Source of the DNA: an uncultured Lachnospiraceae bacterium
GTDB lineage: Bacteria > Bacillota > Clostridia > Lachnospirales > Lachnospiraceae
Length of the DNA stretch: 64,000 nucleotides
NCBI GenBank assembly: GCA_947367855.1
Contig: CANBFE010000006.1
Span: forward strand, 71,303 to 135,302
Direction of reading: 5' to 3'
The translations under genes and the position numbers were made by a program. Of the stretch, positions 17,655 through 26,499 are shown in pieces; position 1 is the first letter of the stretch, and every line of letters starts with the position of its first letter. A model generated the notes under the pieces. That model made no database searches and had not been told where the DNA came from. It was given only the letters and a program-made list of their open reading frames with translations.

Positions 17655-20171
17655 TTATAAGCCTTCTGCATTTTTCCCCCGGACTTTTTTCCCGGAACAC
17701 ATCAAAAGGATAAAAATCAGAATGCTTCCCCCGCTCACTGCAAGCCCCGCCATGGCGCCTGCAGGAACATATTTCATCTCAAAGGCATATTCGCCCGGCT
17801 CCAGGTCAAAAGCCATCAGACAGCCCCCGAACAGAACGCCTTCCGCCTCTTCCCCGTTGATGCGCACCGTCCAGCCGTCCTCATAGGGTATGGAACAGAT
17901 CACCCGTCCGGGCCGTTCCAGTGTAAGGTCTGCCGTAATACGGTCACTCTCCCATGCCACATTCTCCATATGCTGCGCAGAAAGCAGCTCCAACACCTGT
18001 CCCAGCACCTCTGTGTCCATACGGTACACACTGGCAGCAATCTCCGGCGTGGCATCCTCCTCGTCTCCATTGGTCAGGGTAATGGTCTGTCCCTGTTCCA
18101 GATATCCCAGATACAGAATGGATCCGTTCTTCAAATCCTTAAACTGTTCTTCCTCCGTGCTCCCGCCAATGTAATCCACTTTGGCAGTGCCGGATGCAGT
18201 CAGGACACCATAGTAAAAGCCGCCCTCCTCCGCCGTGAATTTCACATCGTCCCCAACCGTCTGGCTGACGGCCCTCTGGAACAGCTTTCCCTCTGCCCCC
18301 AGATCCTCCGCCATTTTGTTCTGCAGCTGGAAGCCGGACTCTTCCTGATCCAGTTCAAATCCCCAGGGAGCCACATAGCCAAAGGGCAGGGAGGCATTAC
18401 ATTTATAAAGGAAAATATCGCCCCTTTTGTCCGCCAGGGTATAGAGGGCGTTCTCGTACTTTTCCGACTCCCCAAACATATAATTCACATTCAGCATGGC
18501 CGAGGTTAACGCAGTGGCCCCGTCAAAACCATAATACACCTTGCTGTGACGCATTCCCAGCCGCTTATACAGATCCATCACCTGGGAATTCATGGTGGAT
18601 GAGAACACACTGGCCGTTGGATAGCCCGTTAGAGTGCCGTCGTTTTTGGTCTTTCTGTTAAATTTTTCAAGGCGGTAAAAACCGCTTTCCCACTCCCTTG
18701 TCCTGTCATACAGTTCCCTGTAGTCCGCCTGCTGTCCCAGATACGCGCTGCGGCTCACAGTGCCCACACTGGTGACAAAGGTATTTATGCCGCACTCGGC
18801 AATCACTGCTGCCACTGCCACTGCAGCCACTGCCCTTAAGGCACCCCCGTCCTCCCTTGTTCTGTACAGATACAGAAGTATGGCATACACGCTGACAAAC
18901 ACAAGGGTAAGAAGTTTCACACCCAGTTCAAAATCCTCATGTTCCACGAATTTCTCACAAAACAGGATAAATCCCGCCGCACACAGGTAACCGTACAGAA
19001 TGTGCTGTTCATCCGTTTCCTTCACATGCCTCCAGGCATCGAAGCACATGACCAGAACCAGGAATATGTAGATAAACGACTGTCTGGCCGGCAGGGAATC
19101 CGGATAATTCAGGCCGTGCCAGATAAAATTCAAGAGGTTGGTGCTGAAGCCAAGAAGGATAAATCCCGCCAGAGCCATGCGGCAGAATTTTTCCCGTATG
19201 GAAATCCTGCGGTTCATCAGATATATGGGAACCAGCATCAGCACCATGCTGCCACAGTAGATATTGGGCCAGTGGTCCAGTCCCCTCTCCGTGTACACAC
19301 ACATGCAGTGCCTTGCCAGCATATCCAGTACGGAAAAGTAGGTCTCTATCTTTTTCGGAAAATTCATATCCCCGAAATCCGTCTGGAGAATCGCGCACAA
19401 TTCCGGAATCAGCAGCATGGCAGCCATTCCCCCGGCCAGAAGGGAATACAGGACAAAATATCCCAAAGTCCCCCTCTTCCATATGCTGCGCAGCCCCTTC
19501 CCCTCTGTCACCAGCAGGAAAATAAAGTACAGCACAAGAAAAATACAGATCATAATGGATATATAATAATTGGTAAAAATAGACAGGGCCAGTGTGACAC
19601 AGTACAACCCGCAGCGCCTCTCCTTCACCAGTCGCTCCAGTCCAAGCACGATCAGCGGCAGCAGCACCACACAGTCCACCCACATGATATTATAGTTATA
19701 CGCTGCCATAAAGCCGGACAGAGCATAAAAACAGGAAAACAGAACCCCTGCCAGACTCCATTGCCCGTTTCTGAAATGTTCCTGGAGATATCTGTAAAAA
19801 GTCAGCCCTGCAAGTCCGATCTTCACCACAATGAGATAGCTCATAAACTCTATCAGATAATTCTCCGGTACCAACAGGGAGAAAATGTGAAACGGACTGG
19901 CCAGATAATACACAAAGAGAGCCAGAAAATTGGAACCGATTCCCACGTTAAAAGAGAAGCTTAGACTCTCCCCTCCTCTTACCTTGTGAAGCAGTTCACT
20001 GAAAAAGGGCATATACTGGTGATACATATCCGCAAACAGGAAGCTTCTGTCCCCAAAAGGGTAAATCCGCCGGATTATAAACAACACCAGCATAATCGTC
20101 ATTGGAATGAAAAAAGCCAGAACATAACCTTTCCTTCCCGTATTTGTATTTTCAGCATTTATCATCTTCAT
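17655..20171 (-). CDS. YfhO family membrane protein (GT-C-like fold)
   Basis: 838 residues. About 12 TM helices lie in the first ~470 residues, with the signature FADMYHQYMPFFSELLHKVR near residue 50 and YNYNIMWVDCVVLLPL later. A large extracellular beta-rich domain follows, then a last TM helix (AGLAVSGGSILIFILLMC) and a basic end. YfhO proteins are linked to glycosylation of lipoteichoic acid and other envelope polymers in Firmicutes (family knowledge); the lipid-linked sugar donor here is unknown. Ribosome binding site GAGG 9 bases before ATG. It is divergent from the C26 peptidase gene. Confidence 0.9.
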   Translation of the reverse strand: MKMINAENTNTGRKGYVLAFFIPMTIMLVLFIIRRIYPFGDRSFLFADMYHQYMPFFSELLHKVRGGESLSFSFNVGIGSNFLALFVYYLASPFHIFSLLVPENYLIEFMSYLIVVKIGLAGLTFYRYLQEHFRNGQWSLAGVLFSCFYALSGFMAAYNYNIMWVDCVVLLPLIVLGLERLVKERRCGLYCVTLALSIFTNYYISIMICIFLVLYFIFLLVTEGKGLRSIWKRGTLGYFVLYSLLAGGMAAMLLIPELCAILQTDFGDMNFPKKIETYFSVLDMLARHCMCVYTERGLDHWPNIYCGSMVLMLVPIYLMNRRISIREKFCRMALAGFILLGFSTNLLNFIWHGLNYPDSLPARQSFIYIFLVLVMCFDAWRHVKETDEQHILYGYLCAAGFILFCEKFVEHEDFELGVKLLTLVFVSVYAILLYLYRTREDGGALRAVAAVAVAAVIAECGINTFVTSVGTVSRSAYLGQQADYRELYDRTREWESGFYRLEKFNRKTKNDGTLTGYPTASVFSSTMNSQVMDLYKRLGMRHSKVYYGFDGATALTSAMLNVNYMFGESEKYENALYTLADKRGDIFLYKCNASLPFGYVAPWGFELDQEESGFQLQNKMAEDLGAEGKLFQRAVSQTVGDDVKFTAEEGGFYYGVLTASGTAKVDYIGGSTEEEQFKDLKNGSILYLGYLEQGQTITLTNGDEEDATPEIAASVYRMDTEVLGQVLELLSAQHMENVAWESDRITADLTLERPGRVICSIPYEDGWTVRINGEEAEGVLFGGCLMAFDLEPGEYAFEMKYVPAGAMAGLAVSGGSILIFILLMCSGKKVRGKNAEGL

Positions 20172-20340
20172 ATAACAGCGCCTCGGTTATTCATAGTAAT
20201 TCTGCCGGATATCATTTTAACATATTTTCTTCCGGAGTAAAATCCCGCATAAAATAAAAATCATTAATTTCTCTTAACTTTTATAATCACCGCATATATT
20301 TTAAGGTATATATACGAAACGACAGGAGTAATACTGCAAA

Positions 20341-20994
20341 ATGAAAATTGCCATTGCCGGTAAACCGTCCGACACCCCCAATTATGTCCGCTATGTCACA
20401 GCCGGAAACCTCTCTCCCGTTGTGACACTGGATATGAAAGAAATTTCCGCCTGTGACGCCCTGCTGCTTCCGGGCGGCGGAGACATCACTCCTGCCTTTT
20501 TCGGAGAAAAAAACCACGGTTCCCGCGGAATTGACACAAACCTGGACATCCTGCAGCTCCAGGCCTTTGATCTTGCCCTGAAGAAAAAAATGCCTGTCCT
20601 GGGCATCTGCAAGGGAATGCAGATCATCAATGTGGGACTGGGAGGCGGAATTATCCAGAACCTGCCGCCCTCCTCCTGCGGACGGCACAGCTATGACAGG
20701 GGTGACAAGTACCACAGCTCCATAATCATTCCGGATTCCTGGCTGTATACCCTGTATGGCGCATGGACCGTCATTAACAGCGCCCATCACCAGGCCCTGG
20801 GAAAAACAGGACACGGCCTGCGGGCCGTACAAAGCTGCCCTGCTGACGGCTGCATTGAGGCCATTGCCCATGAGACACTGCCGATCATCGGTGTACAGTG
20901 GCATCCTGAACGCATCAGCCAGAGCCTCTCCGGCACGGACGGCAGAAAAGTTCTGGATTACTTCATCTCCCTGACCGGGAGCCGGCCTTCCTGA
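20341..20994 (+). CDS. Gamma-glutamyl-gamma-aminobutyrate hydrolase-like peptidase (C26 family)
   Basis: 217 residues, a class I glutamine amidotransferase-like fold. The nucleophile Cys90 is in GICKGMQ, and His188/Glu190 in QWHPE complete the triad. LLPGGGDITPAFF near residue 45 is the C26/PuuD signature. It hydrolyses gamma-glutamyl bonds of small amides, for example in polyamine or amino acid breakdown; the true substrate is open. It is slightly shorter than PuuD (~250). It has GGAG 12 bases before ATG and a TATAAT at 20282-20287, but I see no clear -35 box. It is convergent with the DUF2974 gene, with 38 bases between their ends. Confidence 0.9.
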   Translation: MKIAIAGKPSDTPNYVRYVTAGNLSPVVTLDMKEISACDALLLPGGGDITPAFFGEKNHGSRGIDTNLDILQLQAFDLALKKKMPVLGICKGMQIINVGLGGGIIQNLPPSSCGRHSYDRGDKYHSSIIIPDSWLYTLYGAWTVINSAHHQALGKTGHGLRAVQSCPADGCIEAIAHETLPIIGVQWHPERISQSLSGTDGRKVLDYFISLTGSRPS

Positions 20995-21032
20995 CGGCTT
21001 TCCTCCACAGGGTCCGCAGTCTCCGGCAGACA

Positions 21033-22163
21033 TCATTTTGTGAGCAGATGCCGCACCGCCTCCTTCCTGGAAGCCGCCTGCTTTCTTCTGTTATCCCTGG
21101 CTATTTCAAAGAGGGAGGCTGTCATCTCCCTCAGCATCTCCCGTGTCTCCTCGTCCACCTCCTTCAGCGCCGTAATAATTCCATTCATGCTCTTTTTCCA
21201 TTCAGCGGTAAAGTCTATCAGATTCCTGGCCTGAGATGCCGTCACCACCTGGTACAGGGTATCCACAAAGGTGCGGAGCTGCTGCTCATTTAGGGATAAA
21301 ATCCACTGGTTCAGGGTATTGTCCATATTTTTCCTCCGCTCATAGAGGCCTTTTACCCTCACAAGATGGTTGGACGCCACCTGCCAGGTATAGGGATCAT
21401 GCTGCAGCAGTCCGAATGTACTGCTCTTTACCACCTGAAAATACATATCCGACTCGAAAATCATTCCCACCAGAGAAGAATGGGGCAGTATCTTTGTAAC
21501 CTTCCCTGCAATCCTTTCGTAGTCACAGCGGCTCAGCACCTCCGGCCTGAATCCCGGTCCGTCCATACTGTAAACCTGCAGAATCCGTTCCCGGACATCC
21601 TCCCTGCAGTTCATGGCGCTGTACACTGCAAAATTTCCCCCCTTGGAATGTCCTCCCACATAGAAATCACCCGAAAAGCCCGCTGCCACCCTGTCCAGGT
21701 ACCGGACACTGTATTCCTGACCGGGCACAGGGGAAAGAAACGCCATATTGAAATCCTCTTTCCAGCCCACAATGGTCTCATCCGTTCCCCTGTAGGCCAC
21801 AAAAGCGGGTCCTCCTTCCAGAAAACAGGTTACCGCCGAAAACTGTGTTTCCCACTCTTCTTCGACTATATTTACATAATAATTCAATTTCATCTCACGG
21901 AAACGCCTTCCCTTCATCATTGCCGCGAAAAGCGCCCGGTTTTCCTTCTCAAAACGGACATCCGAAAACAGCTTCTCAAAATCAGGATGCGTCTCCAGGT
22001 CTGCCAAAGTCACCGCCTCCCTGTCCTCCCCGATATCCGGCACCATGCCGTCAAATTTCAGATAGGAGAGCTGGCACAGCGCAAGACTGTCCACCTCCGT
22101 CACAGGCATCTCCTGAAAGCTGTATTTTCCGTATTTTTCCAGATAACTGATCACTGTACCCAT
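21033..22163 (-). CDS. DUF2974 (Mbeg1-like) predicted alpha/beta-hydrolase
   Basis: 376 residues from MGTVISYLEKYGKYSF; the ATG at 22163 is preceded by GGAG at 8 bases, so it is preferred over one seven codons upstream. The conserved elements are AFVAYRGTDETIVGWKED and the nucleophile elbow YVGGHSKGGNFAVY, whose Ser is the expected lipase/esterase nucleophile; YSMDGPGF follows. The C-terminal ~100 residues are helical and charged. This family is common in Lachnospiraceae and Lactobacillales with unknown substrate. No signal peptide, so it is likely cytoplasmic. Confidence 0.85.
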   Translation of the reverse strand: MGTVISYLEKYGKYSFQEMPVTEVDSLALCQLSYLKFDGMVPDIGEDREAVTLADLETHPDFEKLFSDVRFEKENRALFAAMMKGRRFREMKLNYYVNIVEEEWETQFSAVTCFLEGGPAFVAYRGTDETIVGWKEDFNMAFLSPVPGQEYSVRYLDRVAAGFSGDFYVGGHSKGGNFAVYSAMNCREDVRERILQVYSMDGPGFRPEVLSRCDYERIAGKVTKILPHSSLVGMIFESDMYFQVVKSSTFGLLQHDPYTWQVASNHLVRVKGLYERRKNMDNTLNQWILSLNEQQLRTFVDTLYQVVTASQARNLIDFTAEWKKSMNGIITALKEVDEETREMLREMTASLFEIARDNRRKQAASRKEAVRHLLTK

Positions 22164-22312
22164 GCTGATTCTCCGCTTCTGCATTTTCCGTCCCGCAGGA
22201 CATACCCACAGTTTCCCCTTACAATTTTACCAGAAAAACCAAATATGTTTCATAAAATAAATCTAATAATTTGCTAAAAAAAGGATACTGCAGCGAAACC
22301 TGCGGATTACAA

Positions 22313-22341
22313 TTGCTTTTCCATCCAAAAAAGGCTATAAT
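22313..22341 (+). promoter_or_regulatory. Sigma-A promoter of the DnaQ-like exonuclease gene
   Basis: TTGCTT (22313-22318), 17-base spacer, TATAAT (22336-22341), about 48 bases before the start codon at 22389. Confidence 0.75.
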
Positions 22342-22388
22342 ACATGATAAAAATGCCTGAAAGAACGCACAAAGGAGAAAACGGGAAC

Positions 22389-23066
22389 ATGGCTAAATTG
22401 AATGCATTCTTAAAAGAATACACTGTATTTGATCTGGAAACAACAGGTCTGAGTCCGGAGCGGGACGAAATCATCGAAATTTCGGGCATTCAGGTGAGAA
22501 ACGGTGAGGTAACAGGCCAGTTTTCCACCCTTGTAAATCCAGGCAGGCCCATCCCCTCAGGCGCGTCCAGAATCAACGGAATTACAGACAAAATGGTGCA
22601 GGAGGCACCGGTCCTGAAAACCGCCCTGGAGGATTTTCTGGCTTTTGCGGGTTCGGACAGTCTGGTGGGCCACAATATCCACAGCTTTGACATGAAATTT
22701 CTCTCTGCAGCAGCGCACAGGGAACTGCGCAGGGACATCTCCAATGATTATGTGGATACCCTTTACCTGGCAAGGAATCTGCTGCCCCTGACGCGCTTTA
22801 GCCTGACAGATGTGGCTTCCTATTTCCATGTGGATACAGAAGGCGCCCACCGGGCCTTAAACGACTGCCGGATGAACTGGCAGTGCTACGAACAGATGAG
22901 GGCGCTGTGGGAAAAACAGTCCGGGGAAGGGAAAAACGCTGCAATCCGCGACTGTCCCCGGTGCGGTTCCCCACTGGTGAGAAGAAAGGGACGGTACGGG
23001 GATTTCTGGGGCTGCAGCAGCTTTCCCAGGTGCCGCTTTACAGAAAATATCCGTGTTCAGGAATAA
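22389..23066 (+). CDS. 3'-5' exonuclease (DnaQ/PolC-epsilon type) with C-terminal zinc ribbon
   Basis: 225 residues from MAKLNAFLKEY; AAAGGAG precedes this ATG by 11 bases, so the upstream in-frame ATG at 22344 is not used here. Exo I motif VFDLETTGL, Exo II GHNIHSFDMKFL and Exo III HRALNDC give the DEDDh active site. The C-terminal ~40 residues carry a C4 zinc ribbon of the topoisomerase type (CPRCGSPLV... GCSSFPRC). This combination suggests a DNA-repair or RNA-trimming nuclease rather than the replicative proofreading subunit. The last 10 bases overlap the recJ end, which is on the opposite strand. Confidence 0.9.
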   Translation: MAKLNAFLKEYTVFDLETTGLSPERDEIIEISGIQVRNGEVTGQFSTLVNPGRPIPSGASRINGITDKMVQEAPVLKTALEDFLAFAGSDSLVGHNIHSFDMKFLSAAAHRELRRDISNDYVDTLYLARNLLPLTRFSLTDVASYFHVDTEGAHRALNDCRMNWQCYEQMRALWEKQSGEGKNAAIRDCPRCGSPLVRRKGRYGDFWGCSSFPRCRFTENIRVQE

Positions 23067-24814
23067 TGCTGCATTACATACTGCAGTTCTGTTCTTCCCT
23101 TATATGTATTGATTCCAAGCTGGTATGCCACGGAAACAGCGAAACTGCCCCTTCCCTCATACAGCGCAGCCTGGCTTCCCGGCCCGTACTTTTCGTCCAG
23201 AAAGTATCCAAACCGTTCCAGATCCCCGAAAAAGACGATCTGTCTTTCCTCCCCCTCCGGTGTCCGGACCCGGTACCTGGCACAGGTTTTGTTTGCGCCC
23301 ATTTTGAAGCCGGAGCGGAAGAGAATCTCTTTCTGGGCAAAAAGCGGCCTTGGATTTCCCACGCCGAAGGGTTCCAGAAGAGCCAGTTCCTCCGCCAGTT
23401 TTTCGTCCGCATAGACAAGAGGCATGGGCACATCGATATGCACCCTGGGAATAAAATCCTCTTCCTGCAGACTGCACTTCTCATTCAGCTCCCGGCGGAA
23501 AGAGGAAATATCCTCCTCTCTCATGGACAGCCCTGCCGCCATGGCATGTCCCCCGAATCTGGTAAAATAGTGCTTCACCTCCGTCATGGCCTCAAACATG
23601 TCATAGTTTTCTATGGAGCGGCCTGATCCCTTTACGCCCTCCTCCCCCCTGGTAAGAAGAAAGACCGGATGGTTATAATGTTCCCGGATTCGTCCTGCAA
23701 TGATTCCCGCCAGGCTTTCATGCACCTCGGGCAGATAGATCACCATAACTTTATCCCGGTCCATGCGCTGCTCCCCAATGACCTTTTCCGCCTGCTCCAC
23801 TCCCCGTAGAGTCAGATTTTTCCGGCTGTCATTGAGTTCCTTCAGTTCCCCTGCCGCGCTCATTGCCTCCCCCAGGCTTCTGCTCTGCAGCAGCTCCAGG
23901 GCCCGCTTTGCCGTATCCAGCCTGCCTGTGGCGTTCAGACAGGGCCCTATGACAAAACCAAGATGATAGGCGCTGAGCTTTCCGGGCTCAATGCCGTTGA
24001 CCTCCATCAGGGCCCGAATGCCGGGATTTTGGGTGGAATTGAGACGCCTAAGCCCCTCTTTTACCAGAATCCGGTTCTCATCCTTAAGCTCCATGACATC
24101 ACAGACCGTGGCCAGGGCAGCAAACTCCAACAGCTCTTCCATTTCCTTCCCAAGCTCCCTGTCTCCGGTTTTCTCTGCCAGGGCCCGGGCCAGCTTCCAG
24201 GCCACCACGCCACCGCAGATGCCAGGATACGGATAACTGCACTGCCGCTGCTTCGGATTGACCACTGCCAGGGCAGGGGGCAGCAGTTCCCGGTGCCCTT
24301 CCGTCACAAACGGCACCTCATGATGATCCGTGACGATAACCCGGATTCCGCAGGAATTGGCCAGTTCAATCTGAGACGCAGCTGCAATGCCATTGTCACA
24401 GGTAATGATCATGCCGATTCCATCCCTGTGCGCCTCACGGATCAGGTTGTCGTTCAGGCCGTAACCGTCATGGATGCGGTGCGGAATCGCCGTGTCAACC
24501 TTTGCACCCAGAATCTGCAGGGTCCTGGTGAGGATATAGGATGCACAGATGCCGTCCACGTCATAGTCCCCGATCACCCGTATGGAAAGCCCCTCCCCTA
24601 TGGCAGAACAGATTTCCTCCACTGCCTTATCCATGTCCTTCAGCAGCCAGGGAGAATGACATGCATCCAGTTTCCCATACAGAAACCGTTCTACCTCCCC
24701 GCCCTCTGTCAGGCCGCGATTCCGCAGGATACGGGCGGTTACCGGACTGATATGATATCTCTCCGCCCATGCGCTAAAATCAGCTTTTTTTGCTGCCACA
24801 TACCATTTTTCCAT
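23057..24814 (-). CDS. recJ: Single-stranded-DNA-specific exonuclease RecJ
   Basis: 585 residues, close to the usual ~570. DHH-family motifs are visible: DYDVDG at 83-88 (motif I), CDNG, DHHE at 163-166 (motif III), and the DHHA1 motif GGHAMAAGLSM near residue 428. It degrades single-stranded DNA 5' to 3' in recombination and mismatch repair. A C-terminal OB-like domain follows. It starts 51 bases after rlmD on the same strand, and its 3' end overlaps the exonuclease gene on the other strand by 10 bases. Confidence 0.95.
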   Translation of the reverse strand: MEKWYVAAKKADFSAWAERYHISPVTARILRNRGLTEGGEVERFLYGKLDACHSPWLLKDMDKAVEEICSAIGEGLSIRVIGDYDVDGICASYILTRTLQILGAKVDTAIPHRIHDGYGLNDNLIREAHRDGIGMIITCDNGIAAASQIELANSCGIRVIVTDHHEVPFVTEGHRELLPPALAVVNPKQRQCSYPYPGICGGVVAWKLARALAEKTGDRELGKEMEELLEFAALATVCDVMELKDENRILVKEGLRRLNSTQNPGIRALMEVNGIEPGKLSAYHLGFVIGPCLNATGRLDTAKRALELLQSRSLGEAMSAAGELKELNDSRKNLTLRGVEQAEKVIGEQRMDRDKVMVIYLPEVHESLAGIIAGRIREHYNHPVFLLTRGEEGVKGSGRSIENYDMFEAMTEVKHYFTRFGGHAMAAGLSMREEDISSFRRELNEKCSLQEEDFIPRVHIDVPMPLVYADEKLAEELALLEPFGVGNPRPLFAQKEILFRSGFKMGANKTCARYRVRTPEGEERQIVFFGDLERFGYFLDEKYGPGSQAALYEGRGSFAVSVAYQLGINTYKGRTELQYVMQHYS

Positions 24815-24865
24815 ATTGAAACCGCTTCCTTTATCTTTGATTGGATTCCCCTGTCTTTTTCCCTG

Positions 24866-26149
24866 CTACTTTCTCCTGGAAAGCATGACCACAGCCTCCA
24901 CGGCATCCGTAAACGGAAACATGTCTACTGCAACACTTTTTTCCGTCTCATATCCCTTTTTCCTGAGAATTTTCAAATCCCTTACCAGAGTGACGGGATT
25001 ACAGGAAATGTAGACAATCCGTCCGGGAGCAATCTTTGCGGCCGCATGCAGGAATTCCTCGCTGCTGCCGCTTCTGGGCGGATCCATCAGCAGCACATCC
25101 AGGGGCATTTTCTCCTCCGCCATCTCCAGGAGAAACTTCCCCGCATCATTTCGATAAAACCGGATGTTTTGAATCCTGTTTCGCTTTGCATTGCTCACTG
25201 CGTCCCGGATGGCGTCCTGATTCAGCTCTACCCCAAGTACCCTGGCTGCATCTTTACTGGCAATCATGCCGATGGTTCCGGTGCCGCAATAGGCGTCCAG
25301 CACAGTCTCCCTTCCTGTCAGTCCGGCATATTCCATGGCTTTCGCATACAGTTTTTCAGTCTGTACCGGATTCACCTGGTAAAAGGATTTGGGGGAAATC
25401 CGGAAAGTCATGCCGCAGAGTCTGTCTTCTATATACCCCTTCCCGTAAACCACCTGCTCCCTGTCTCCCAGAATCATGCTGGTATCCCGGTCATTGACAT
25501 TGACCACTATGGTGGTAATCTCAGGATGCAGCTTCAGAAGGGCTCCCACAAAATTATTCTTAGACGGCAGTATGGGTGAGCTCAGCACCAGTACCACCAT
25601 GATCTCCCCGGTGGCATGCCCCACCCGGATCAGCACATGGCGCAAAAGCCCGAATCCTGTATCTTCATTATAAGGCCTGATCTTAAAAGATTTCAGAAGC
25701 CCCCGGATGGAAACAATGATTGCATCCGCCTTCTGATTCTCGATAAGGCAACTTTCAACAGGCACAATGCGGTGGCTGCGCTCCTCATAAATCCCGGAGA
25801 TGGCATTATGTCTCCTGTCCTCCCCAAATGCAGCATGCACCTTGTTGCGGTAGTGGACCGGATTCTCCATCCCGATTATGCCCTCCGGCCTGCAGAAAGG
25901 CTCCATCATTTTATGAAATTCCTTACTCTTGGCCTGCAGCTGTTCCTCATAGCTTTTATTGATCCACTGGCAGCCCCCGCATTTGTCGGCCACCGGACAC
26001 AGCTTCCGCTTTCCATCATTCCGCTTTGTGTCCCTCTGCCGGGTATTCTTTTGTCCTGCATTCTTATATGCTGCCCCTTCCCGCCTCATGTCCGTTCTTC
26101 TTGTTTTTCTGCTGTTTCGTATTTCCGGTTTTCCGTCTCTCTGCGGCAT
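24866..26149 (-). CDS. rlmD: 23S rRNA (uracil-5-)-methyltransferase RlmD/RumA-type
   Basis: 427 residues. A basic N-terminal extension of ~48 residues comes first, then the iron-sulfur Cys cluster C51-x5-C57-x2-C60 (CPVADKCGGC) with a fourth Cys near 134. There is no clear TRAM domain, which is usual for the short Firmicutes form. SAM motif I VLDAYCGTGTIGM, motif MDPPRSG and the catalytic Cys in VYISCNPVTLVRDL are all present. It methylates C5 of a 23S rRNA uridine; whether this is U1939 or U747 (RlmCD-type) cannot be told. The start is the first ATG of the frame; a later one at codon 21 has a weaker site. Confidence 0.9.
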   Translation of the reverse strand: MPQRDGKPEIRNSRKTRRTDMRREGAAYKNAGQKNTRQRDTKRNDGKRKLCPVADKCGGCQWINKSYEEQLQAKSKEFHKMMEPFCRPEGIIGMENPVHYRNKVHAAFGEDRRHNAISGIYEERSHRIVPVESCLIENQKADAIIVSIRGLLKSFKIRPYNEDTGFGLLRHVLIRVGHATGEIMVVLVLSSPILPSKNNFVGALLKLHPEITTIVVNVNDRDTSMILGDREQVVYGKGYIEDRLCGMTFRISPKSFYQVNPVQTEKLYAKAMEYAGLTGRETVLDAYCGTGTIGMIASKDAARVLGVELNQDAIRDAVSNAKRNRIQNIRFYRNDAGKFLLEMAEEKMPLDVLLMDPPRSGSSEEFLHAAAKIAPGRIVYISCNPVTLVRDLKILRKKGYETEKSVAVDMFPFTDAVEAVVMLSRRK

Positions 26150-26253
26150 ATGCTTACTGTCCTTCCCTGCTTTGGGCCCCTTTGCATGACCCTGTTCCTC
26201 TTCTTAAATGATCCGCCGTGCTTTTGGGATTTTCCTGTTTTTTAGAATGCTTA

Positions 26254-26304
26254 GAAAAAAAGAAGTGTCAAAGACTCAGTAAAACCAAGGCTTTAACACT
26301 TCTT
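26254..26304 (-). terminator. Rho-independent terminator of the tRNA-Pro gene
   Basis: Stem AAGAAGTGTTAAAG / CTTTGACACTTCTT (14 pairs, one mismatch) with a 17-base loop, followed by a T7 run on the minus strand. It lies 8 bases after the tRNA 3' end. Confidence 0.85.
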
Positions 26305-26311
26305 ACCCTAT

Positions 26312-26385
26312 CGGAGTGGCGGGATTCGAACTCGCGACCTCCGCCTCCCTAAGACGGCGCTCTAACCAAGCTGAGCCACACCCCG
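26312..26385 (-). tRNA. tRNA-Pro, anticodon AGG
   Basis: 74 nt. Acceptor stem CGGGGTG/CACTCCG with the C1-G72 pair typical of tRNA-Pro, D arm GCTCAGCTTGGTTAGAGC, anticodon stem CCGTC/GGCGG with loop TTAGGGA (A34 G35 G36, G37 as in other Pro tRNAs), and T arm with TTCGAAT. One T-stem pair is A-C. CCA is not encoded. An A at position 34 in tRNA-Pro is unusual in bacteria; it would be read directly or after deamination to inosine. Confidence 0.93.
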
Positions 26386-26398
26386 AAGCACATTTAGT

Positions 26399-26427
26399 AT
26401 TATAATGCATCATGAGACAAAATGCAA
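26399..26427 (-). promoter_or_regulatory. Sigma-A promoter of the tRNA-Pro gene
   Basis: Minus strand: TTGCAT (26422-26427), 17-base spacer, TATAAT (26399-26404). The -10 box is 13 bases from the mature tRNA 5' end. Together with the terminator it makes the tRNA a single-gene unit. The rest of 26150-26499 is AT-rich, without coding signs. Confidence 0.85.
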
Positions 26428-26499
26428 CCATTTTTTTATTATTTTTCAAAATTATTAATTTTATACAAATAATTCACATAAAAAGTACAGTTTTCTGTT

